The notes under the pieces were generated by a model. It saw nothing but the letters and a program-made list of their open reading frames with translations, did no database searches and was not told the DNA's origin. Of a stretch of DNA of 64,000 nt, positions 24,880 through 33,700 are shown one piece after another; position 1 is the stretch's first letter, and every line of letters begins with the position of its first letter. The position numbers and the translations under genes are program-made. The stretch comes from Bdellovibrio sp. 28-41-41 (lineage in GTDB: Bacteria > Bdellovibrionota > Bdellovibrionia > Bdellovibrionales > Bdellovibrionaceae), in assembly GCA_002256935.1 (NCBI GenBank), contig NCGL01000009.1, positions 1 to 64,000 of the forward strand, given 5' to 3'.

Positions 24880-27316
24880 GTTTATCTTAACGTTTAGTTT
24901 TTTTTCACGGGCCGATAAGCCTGGTCAAATTAATAAATTTTTCTCGGTATTTTCGCCCAATTGTTCAATCAGCGGTCCACAGACCAGAGATGCAAAGAAT
25001 ACCGTCGATAGTTTAGTGGAAACGATCAAATCCGTCGAATCTGATCCCAATTGTAAAGGCCTTAGCGGGGTTGTTAATGAACTCAGTTTGATTTCAAAAA
25101 ATGTTCAATATTTAGATCAGCCTGTCAACAGCGATGAGAAAATACTCATGAGTCTAGAAAATCGAAAACGAGAACTGTTTTTGGTTTTGTCACAAAGTTT
25201 AAGCGAAAGCGAATCACAATTAATTCAGTCGGAAATTCAAACGGTGCAATTGAGCATTGCGGAATATCGGGGTTATCAGCAGGGCGATTTTGAAAATGAA
25301 AACTTTAATCGACGAATGTTGGCTACTCAGGCATTGGTTTCTGCTACTAACTCGTTATTTAGTCGAATTAGCTCGAATGAAAGCTGCTGGATTAGTCATC
25401 CCAGCCTCCTAGAAAATATTTCCGGTATCGGGCTTGCGGTTGGCCAGTCGTTGTCCTTGGGGGCAAGAAATCCAGAGACAGCCTTGTTTTTGGGTGCTGG
25501 ATTAAGTTTGGTCAGCAATATTGTGGATTATTTTCATCGCAAGAAACTGGATGCAAAACTGGATTCATATGTCACCGGTATTGAAGCGACGGCACTGACG
25601 TGTGCTTTAGAAACGCTGTCAAATCAGTACTGCGGTGCCAAAGACTCTGAGAATGCGATTCAGATTGTGGCTCAGGCATTGACCACCAAAGCGAGTCAAG
25701 ACCCTGTGTGGAGTAGCATTCGATTGCTCGAGCGGGAAGTTCCCAATATAACAGAATGGCTAGAAATGGTTATGGCAGGTTCTAGTCCAACGAGCGCCTC
25801 GAATGCGCGCCAACGCCAAGAGATCTATATCAAAGAAGAAAAATTGAAATCCACATTGGATTTTGTACAGGGTTTGCTCGCTGAAAAAACTAAATTTATA
25901 GACTCGATTTCTGATCCCCAAAAACGTTGGATCGAAATTCGCGCTATCGTCAGTGAGATATCGGGAAAGATTTACCCTTCGGGTTATAATCCTGATCCGG
26001 TCAGTAATCCGCTTGAAAAAAGATTCAGCAAGGACAATGGATCTTATTTTTTGCTTGGTTTTATAGATCCGCCCACGATGTCCTATCAATCTGGTGCCTC
26101 AAACGTCAGCTCGCCGATTAAGTTTGAAAGCTTCGAACCTTTCGGCAAAGATCACGCCCAATTTAGGTCTCAGGTGATTAGCGTCACTGTTCAAACCCTG
26201 CATACCAATTTTCGACAATGGTATAAAGATACGTATGAAGTACTAATGGCAGAAAAGAGCCGCGTGTTGATTGACGACCCTCTGATGGTCTTTGCAAAAG
26301 CGTACCCAAAATCATTAACAGGAACTCAGAAAGGTTTGTCTCCTCGCCATTCATTTATAAAGATTTTGGAATTTCTGCGTTCCCATCAGCAGACCAAATT
26401 TTCCGCACCAAGCTTGCAAATTATTCTGCAGGACACGATTGTTCGACTTGAAGGTATCATCAAAAAAATAGATTCAGTTATGATTAATAAAGAGGATCCC
26501 GAAGTCGCTTTGAATTTGATTTCGAGTTCCGCTAAATTGGATAAAGGCGTCGGGTTTTTGCGCGCGCGTATCGAATTTTTCATTAAAACCATCATTGAAG
26601 AAATGATTTTAGAGTCTGCGAACCAAGATCCGAAAAAATTGCAGCTTCTGGCCGCAAGCGATGTCATTCAATATCTGAAACAGTTTTCAGGGTCCCAAAG
26701 TCTTCAGAAAATGATGGATGATTCCAAGAATGCGCAAAGTCTAACGTCAGCCACTATGTTGCAGTTTCTGGACACGTTCAAAGAGCCTTTGGGCAATGCT
26801 ATTAATTATTATGACGGATTGATTCGTCAGTTCAATGAAAACAGTTCCGGTGCCCACACTCGATCTAAAACGATTCTGTGTTTAAATTTGGCAACTATGC
26901 CCCAGACCAGTTCAATGGTTTCTTTTTCGAGTTGCCTGGGCCTACAAATGAACTCCGTTTTTCCTGGCGGTCCATCCTCTATTTATTTAAAAAGCGAAAC
27001 GATGTCTATGCCCTTCGAATCGCGCGTATGCCACTATCGTGATTTTCATCGTCGTAATTCTGTTTTTTACAGCCTTTTGGAAGATGGGAATGTCCTAGAA
27101 GTCAATAAAGCAACTCAGCTGAATCCTACACCTGTGAATTTACCGACTTATGAAACACCCGTTGTAGCGGACAGCTGTCAATCAGCTGAGGCCTGGAAAA
27201 CGCAGAGTAATAGCTATTGTGAAAAGGACTGGTGGGATGGATGTGATCGCAGATATGCGACCAAGTGTGAATTCATAAAGAAACGCGCAGGATTGAGTCG
27301 TTTTTTTGGATTCTAG
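24857..27316 (+). CDS. Large exported protein of unknown function
   Basis: 819-aa protein. The open frame reaches back to 24713, but ATG 24857 begins a clean signal peptide (MNPIKIVMFILTFSFFSRA), so the mature protein is periplasmic or secreted. The mature part is largely helical (residues 100-650), with a glycine-rich hydrophobic patch near 205-235 (GIGLAVGQSLSLGARN) and Cys pairs near both ends (the C-terminal CEKDWWDGCDRR and KCEFIKK likely form disulphides). I do not recognise the family. Its 5' end is duplicated as a dead copy on the other side of the chemotaxis cluster, which suggests it once lay next to the lipoprotein gene that ends at 15890. Confidence 0.75.
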   Translation: MNPIKIVMFILTFSFFSRADKPGQINKFFSVFSPNCSISGPQTRDAKNTVDSLVETIKSVESDPNCKGLSGVVNELSLISKNVQYLDQPVNSDEKILMSLENRKRELFLVLSQSLSESESQLIQSEIQTVQLSIAEYRGYQQGDFENENFNRRMLATQALVSATNSLFSRISSNESCWISHPSLLENISGIGLAVGQSLSLGARNPETALFLGAGLSLVSNIVDYFHRKKLDAKLDSYVTGIEATALTCALETLSNQYCGAKDSENAIQIVAQALTTKASQDPVWSSIRLLEREVPNITEWLEMVMAGSSPTSASNARQRQEIYIKEEKLKSTLDFVQGLLAEKTKFIDSISDPQKRWIEIRAIVSEISGKIYPSGYNPDPVSNPLEKRFSKDNGSYFLLGFIDPPTMSYQSGASNVSSPIKFESFEPFGKDHAQFRSQVISVTVQTLHTNFRQWYKDTYEVLMAEKSRVLIDDPLMVFAKAYPKSLTGTQKGLSPRHSFIKILEFLRSHQQTKFSAPSLQIILQDTIVRLEGIIKKIDSVMINKEDPEVALNLISSSAKLDKGVGFLRARIEFFIKTIIEEMILESANQDPKKLQLLAASDVIQYLKQFSGSQSLQKMMDDSKNAQSLTSATMLQFLDTFKEPLGNAINYYDGLIRQFNENSSGAHTRSKTILCLNLATMPQTSSMVSFSSCLGLQMNSVFPGGPSSIYLKSETMSMPFESRVCHYRDFHRRNSVFYSLLEDGNVLEVNKATQLNPTPVNLPTYETPVVADSCQSAEAWKTQSNSYCEKDWWDGCDRRYATKCEFIKKRAGLSRFFGF

Positions 27317-27386
27317 TCAGCCAAATAGAATTTCGTTCGAATCCAGTGTAAGAGATTAAATCACCTGTTCATACTAACATGTCGAG

Positions 27387-27412
27387 ATGTCGCGCGGGCA
27401 ATCGCGGGACAT
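27387..27412. other. GC-rich imperfect hairpin downstream of the exported protein gene
   Basis: ATGTC-g-CGCG, loop GGCAAT, CGCG-g-GACAT form a symmetric hairpin with one G-G mismatch. There is no T-run, so it could be a weak terminator, an operator, or a 3'-end stabiliser. A second inverted repeat (AACTTAA/TTAAGTT, 27503-27519) lies just before the next gene. Confidence 0.4.
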
Positions 27413-27535
27413 GGTGAGGCATATTTCCCTATATTTCGTATTAAACGACGTTGAGCTCGATCTAACATAAGGTCAGCTTTTTGCAGTGAAAATTAACAGA
27501 CAAACTTAACTATTAAGTTAACAAGGGGGTTTGAT

Positions 27536-27721
27536 ATGAATAAGACTGAAACTAAAGTCGAAATAAAAAAAGAGGAAGCTCTTTTGAAAATTAAAGCGAT
27601 CAAAGATAGTAATGAGGATGCTTATTCTCAAATCAATCAAATTGCCTTTCAACAAAACTACAAAGCACTCATTGGCCATTTCAAAAAAGACCTTAACTTC
27701 AATTCTACGTCCTTTAGATAG
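27536..27721 (+). CDS. Small charged protein of unknown function
   Basis: 61-aa cytoplasmic protein rich in Lys, Glu, Asn and Gln, predicted helical throughout. Support comes from a strong ribosome site (AAGGGGG, about 7 nt before the ATG) and a textbook terminator just downstream, which define a single-gene transcript. No homologous family is recognised. Confidence 0.6.
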   Translation: MNKTETKVEIKKEEALLKIKAIKDSNEDAYSQINQIAFQQNYKALIGHFKKDLNFNSTSFR

Positions 27722-27757
27722 CACTCCGCTGGTTCTTAAACTAAAATCACTTATTGG

Positions 27758-27783
27758 CCCTATCGCAAGATAGGGTTTTTTTT
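27758..27783 (+). terminator. Rho-independent terminator
   Basis: CCCTATC (27758-27764), GCAA tetraloop, GATAGGG (27769-27775), then eight T. It terminates the small gene at 27536 and lies 16 nt from the end of the convergent glucan synthase. Confidence 0.92.
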
Positions 27784-27798
27784 ATCCAAACGAATTTT

Positions 27799-30700
27799 TT
27801 AAATGGGCGTCGAAAGGTTCAGATTGGGTGGCTCTGGTAATTTGTCCAGTAATGTAACGACGACATGGTGCTCGCGTTTATCATTTACTAAAGAAATCTC
27901 GGCGTCAGGTAAAACCTGTCCGTCCTGTTCCATCTTAACAGCTCCTTTGCGGCAACCATTGGGATTTCTGACTTCAATTGTGTACTGAGTTTCTTGGTAG
28001 CGATATTTGATCTCAAAGCTACGCCACGTTTCCGGAATACACGGATTAATCTTAAGTTTGTCTCCACGTAATTGAAATCCTAAAATAGATTCTAGTGCCG
28101 CACGATAGTACCAAGACGACGAACCTGTATACCAACTCCAGCCACCACGGCCTACATAAGGCGGCTCTCCGTATACGTCACCAGCTAAAACATAGGGTTC
28201 AATTTTGTACTTTAATGTGTCTGCCTGTGCTTGCGAATGCAAGATGGGATTAATCATGTTGTAGAATTCCATCGCCTTGTCACCTTGGCCTAATTCAGCA
28301 AACGCCATGATTACCCAAATCGCTGCATGCGTGTACTGGCCGCCATTTTCACGAACGCCGGGGATATAACCCTTGATATAACCGGGGTCTTTGGCGCCTT
28401 TATCAAATGGGGGCGTTAGTAGAAGAATTAAGTTAGAATCTTTTTTAACTAAATGTTTTTCTACGTTCTGCATGGCTTGCTGGATTCTGTTTTCATCTCC
28501 CGCTTTGGAAATCACCGACCACGATTGAGATATTGAATCGATTTTGCACTCATCGCTGAGATGTGATCCGACAGGAGTACCATCATCGAAATAGGCACGT
28601 CGGTACCATTCTCCATCCCAGCCGCTGGTTTCTAGTGATGTCTTTAATAAGTCCATGTGCGCGCGATATCTATTTTGGTCAGCGACGGTTAGATGGGGCA
28701 TGAAATCATTTAGTACTTTATAAAAGAACCAGCCTAACCAAACGCTTTCGCCTTGGCCATGAACACCAATGCGATTCATCCCATCATTCCAGTCTCCAGT
28801 TCCTATCAAAGGCAGTCCATTTTGCCCTAAGGGAAGCGATCGATTAATAGCACGAATGCAATGCTCTAAAATACTTGCCGACTCTTGGGATATCGCGGGT
28901 TGAGTGTAGGAGTCTTCTTGTCCTGGATTCAAAATAGGGGCTTCTATAAAATGAGTTTTTACGTCTAGAATAGATTGATCGCCGGTTGTTTGAATATAAA
29001 AACTAACAACGAGTGGCAGCCACAATAGATCATCCGACATTGTCGTGCGTATTCCGCGTCCTGTTGGCGGATGCCACCAGTGTTGAACATCGCCTTCTTT
29101 AAATTGTCGTTCGGAGGCGCGAATAATTTGTTCGCGGGCTAATTTTGGATCGGAATACACAAAGGCCATGCAATCTTGCAATTGATCACGAAACCCATAA
29201 GCGCCGCCTGACTGGTAGAACGCGGTCCGTGCCCAGTAACGACATGAAAGTGTTTGGTACATCAGCCAGCGATTCATCAAAATATTCAATGACGGTTCGG
29301 GTGTTTTTATTTGAACAGTAGTAATCAGATCGTCCCAGTATTTTATCACTTCGGCCTGCGCCTGTTTAACTTTGCTAAGATCTTCATAGCGCTGGATCAG
29401 TTCACGAGCGAGTTCTTTTGATTCTGTCTGACCAAGTAAAATGGAGACTTCAAATATTTCCCCAGCCGCTATTTCTACGGACGATTGCAAGACAGCACAC
29501 GGATCTTGGCCAGTTCCTTGTTTTTTTGAAAGACCTTGTCGTTTTAAAGCGATCGGGTCCGCGTAGTTACCATTGCGACCGATGAATTCTTTGCGACTGC
29601 AGGTAAAGGTAATGTCCGACGAGCTGATATCTGCGAATGCGACTTTATTGGCAAATTCATTATCGTGGGGATTTTTGGCAAAGATAGCCCCGCTGTCGGC
29701 ATCGATATCGCAAATCAGATAAGCTGCTGTCTTTTCTCGACGAGTTCCTAGTACCCATTCTGTGTAGCTTGTGATTGAAATCTTACGTTTGCGATTCGAG
29801 GTATTTTTAATTTTAAGCAGCGATATCTTTACTGTGTCGTCGACAGGAACAAACATGGTTAAAGTGTGCTCGAATTCGTGGCTGGTGTGCTCGAACGTCG
29901 AGTAGCCTTGTCCGTGGCGAATGATGTAGGGTTCATCACTGCGAATGGGTAGTGGTGTCGGTGTCCAAATTTCTCCGGTCTCGTCATCACGCAAATACAA
30001 AATTTCACCAGGAGGATCGATGATGGGATCATTTGACCAAGGCGTCAGGCGATTGGCCTGGCTGTTAGCATTCCAAGTAAATCCTGCGCCAGCTTCGCTA
30101 ATTTGAAAACCGAATCCTTGTTTGTTCCCGATAACGTTAATCCATGGCGCTGGCGTCCAAACATCTTGTTTTAAAATTGTAACGTATTCACGGCCATCAC
30201 GCGTGAAGCCGCCGCACCCATTGAAAAATTCCAGATCCAATTTTAGCGAGGATCCAAGGCGTACGCCTTTTTTATCTGCGATTTTATCAGCATATCTATA
30301 TTTAGCTAACGGCGGATATTTTTCTTCCGTCGGACGGCGATTGATTTGTTCTTCTAGAGGTTCGCTGGCAGTCAATGAAACGCGCGCGACGGCTTGAATA
30401 TGTGCAAGGTCCTTGGCTGGAGTGATGTTTTTACGTAAAACAAAGATACCACCGTTTTTATTTAACCAACCATGTCCACCCGTTGATCTAATTTGTTGGT
30501 GCAGATCATCTTGCACATCTTGAAAATAATTTGAATCATGTTCGTTAATAATAACAAAATCATAAACTAAACCTTTTAGTCGCAGGTATTCGTGACAACG
30601 CAGCAGTTTTCTTACGACCGCCATGTCTTTTTGATCATCAATACGAACAACCACGATAGGAAGATCACCACCAATGCCGCTTGGCCATAGGCTTGATTGC

Positions 30701-33700
30701 TGATTCGTATTCGCGACACGTTGATGTGTCGGTGGGCGCAGCGACGGTTCAGAATATAGAATTCTTTCTGCCAATCGTTGAAATAAATAAGCAGTTTGAG
30801 AATCGATATTTAAATGGAGGAGGTCGGCTTGTGCTTGGGTCCAGGCTCTTTTTGTTTCGCGGTCAAAGGCATGAATATCATGATAACGATCGGCCAGTTC
30901 TAGCGCTTTTTCTTTGGATTGGGTTAGGCCAGTTGTAAACGCTATTTGAGCTTTTCCATACTCAGGAAGTTCAATTTGAATGCGTAAAGATAAAATGGGA
31001 TCGATGGCAGCGCCGGTTTTATTTGATAGATTGCCATCTTCCAGCAATGCCAGAGCTTTACTGATCGATCGGCCGCGACCAATAAAATTATTACGATCAG
31101 TTTCGTATTGAATGTTCGATGTCACATGGCCGTCAACAACGACGACATGCAGACTCCAGTTTTCAATTTCTTGGTCCGATCGTTTACGCCGTTTTGCAAG
31201 CAACGCATTCTTTGATGCTAAATACTCGGTTTGGATAAACAGTTTACTGAATGCCTGATGATCTAAGTCGTTGTTCGGCGGATTCAACGTCGGCTCTAAA
31301 TAACTTGTTAGCTCGATTGTTTTCGCTTTGCCCGAATGATTCGTGAGCGTGATATGGCGAATTTCAACATTGTCTTCAGGCGCGACGATAATTTGGGTGT
31401 GAGTTGATACATCACCGTCCCGTCGTCTGAATTCGGCTTTGTCTTCACTGAATGTTACTTGATATTCTTCGGGTAGGGTCGGCAAGGGTTGGAAACTAGA
31501 CGACCATAATGCTTTATCTGTTTTGTTTTTGATAAAAATGAAACTGCCCAAATGATCGCGGGTCGCATCTTCCTTCCAGCGAGTTACACCAACACCGCCG
31601 CATTTAGAATAGCCGCCACCGGCCGTTGAAATCATTACCGAGTAGGTACGATTAGATAGTAAGTGCGTACGCGGAGTCACTCCATCGGGATTATTGTAAT
31701 TTCTGATCAATGCATTGTTCGTCGGTTGTCGTTGAACTTCAATTTCGATTTCAGCCGCTTTTGGCGGAACTGGATTCACTCCGTGAGGTATCCGTTCTTG
31801 CAACAGTAGTTGAGTGGCGCGAATGCGTGGATCGCTGTGGAATCGTTCACGTACAATTGATTTATTAAGTACGTTGTTGAGCGCAACAAGGCTCATGCCT
31901 TGATGATGGGCCATGAACGATCGGATCACTGCGAATTTTTCATTTTGAGGAAGTCGTTCGCGGGTGTAATCAATCGCTTCAAAAAATCCGTAGGCAGATA
32001 ACACATTGTTCTTGATCAAGCGTTTCATGTTTTCAATGGCGGCGTGTGGTTTCACCATCGCTGCCAATATCGTTGAATAGGGCGAAATAACGAGGTCGTG
32101 GCTGAGTCCTCGTTTTAATCCAAAACCGGGTACGCCAAACGGACCGTATTGGTAGTTCATCTGTAAATCGCGCGCGTTGTAACCCGCTTCGGAAACACCC
32201 CAAGGGATACGGTGTTCATTGCCGTAGGCAATTTGACCTTCGACTACGGTATGTAGTGTTTCGTTAAGTAATGTATTTCTATAGTCATGCAGGACTAAAT
32301 TCGGCATTAAATATTCAAACATGGATGCTGTCCATGAAACCAGTGCGCGACCACCTGCCGATGGGACTAATTGTCTACCCAGGCGGAACCAATGTTCTTG
32401 TGGAGCGTCGCCTTTGGCAATAGCTACAAAGCTGGCAAGGCGTGCTTCAGATCCCAATAAGTCATACAGGCTGCGATCAAAACGATTGTCGCTGACGTTG
32501 TATCCGATCGAAAATACTTCGCGTTTTTTATCTAGCAGAAAATCAAAATTCATTTCGTTAAATAGTTTATTTAGTATATCGGCAGATGATTGCGCTAGTT
32601 GAAACGACTTATCTAAATCTGTTTGCGCTTGTTTGACGTGTTCAAGTAATTTTTTAATAGATTCCAGAAGCGGCACAGCTGATGGTTTTTCTTCACTTAC
32701 AGTTTTTATTATAGATGTTAACTCCTCGATAGAGGATTGGTAACTTGTCTTTAGATGAATTAGATCTGATTCGGGACGCACCGTTCGGACCATTTGTTTC
32801 CACTTTAGGCCAAGGATCGGCACGACATCTGTTAAGTGATTTTCCGTTGATGTGAATAGGTCCTGCGTCCAAGGTGCTTTCTTTAGTAATTCAGATTGCT
32901 GGGTCGTGATTTGATCAATTCCAAGATTCATCCACTTTAAAATCTCTTCAGTAGAATCACTTCTATAATTCATGATATAGATTTTTGTTTTTTCAAACGA
33001 CTGACGGATAGATTTAAGATGGATGACCAAGAGATTTAAATCTTGAGTCACCGGTTCACACAGGCACCGTTTACAATCACGAAGCAGAGCTATCAAAGGC
33101 CGTGTCGAATCCTTGTAAGGTGTTAATTCGTGTTCGATAATTTTAACGATGTCTTGTAAGCCAAGCAAAAAACTGGGATCAACAATTTTAGATTTAGGTA
33201 AATCTAAACAGGTCTGCCGGGCCACAATCAAGTAGCCGGCTAAGTTACCGCTATCCACTGTCGAAACATACTTGGGATGCAGTGGGGCCAGCGTTTGAGT
33301 GTCGTACCAATTTAGAAAATGACCTTCATGACGTTCTAGTTTCATCATCGATTGTAAAGTCTGGTGCAAGCGAAGCATCATCTGTGAAGTTGTAATAAAG
33401 CCAAAGTCACGCACCGAAGATACGCTCAATAAATATAAACCAATATTAGTCGGTGATGTTCGGTGAGCCGTGACTGCATTGGGAATCTGTTGATGATTGT
33501 CAGGCGGTAGCCAGTTATCTTTGGCGCCGACGAAGTCTTCAAAATAGTGCCACGTACGACGTGCAATATGGCGAAGTAAACGTTGATCCTCTTCTTGTAT
33601 AGGTTTTTGTTCGCGTGATTGATGTCGACTAATAAATTTAGCCGCTAGCGGATAAGACATCCAAATCAGAATCGCAGCCGCCCAGCCTATGGAAATAGAA

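Noticed and set aside
27330-27360. GTTCGAATCC resembling a tRNA T-loop
   Set aside because: No paired T-stem, no acceptor or anticodon arm within 80 nt in either direction. A similar string at 24786 is also isolated.
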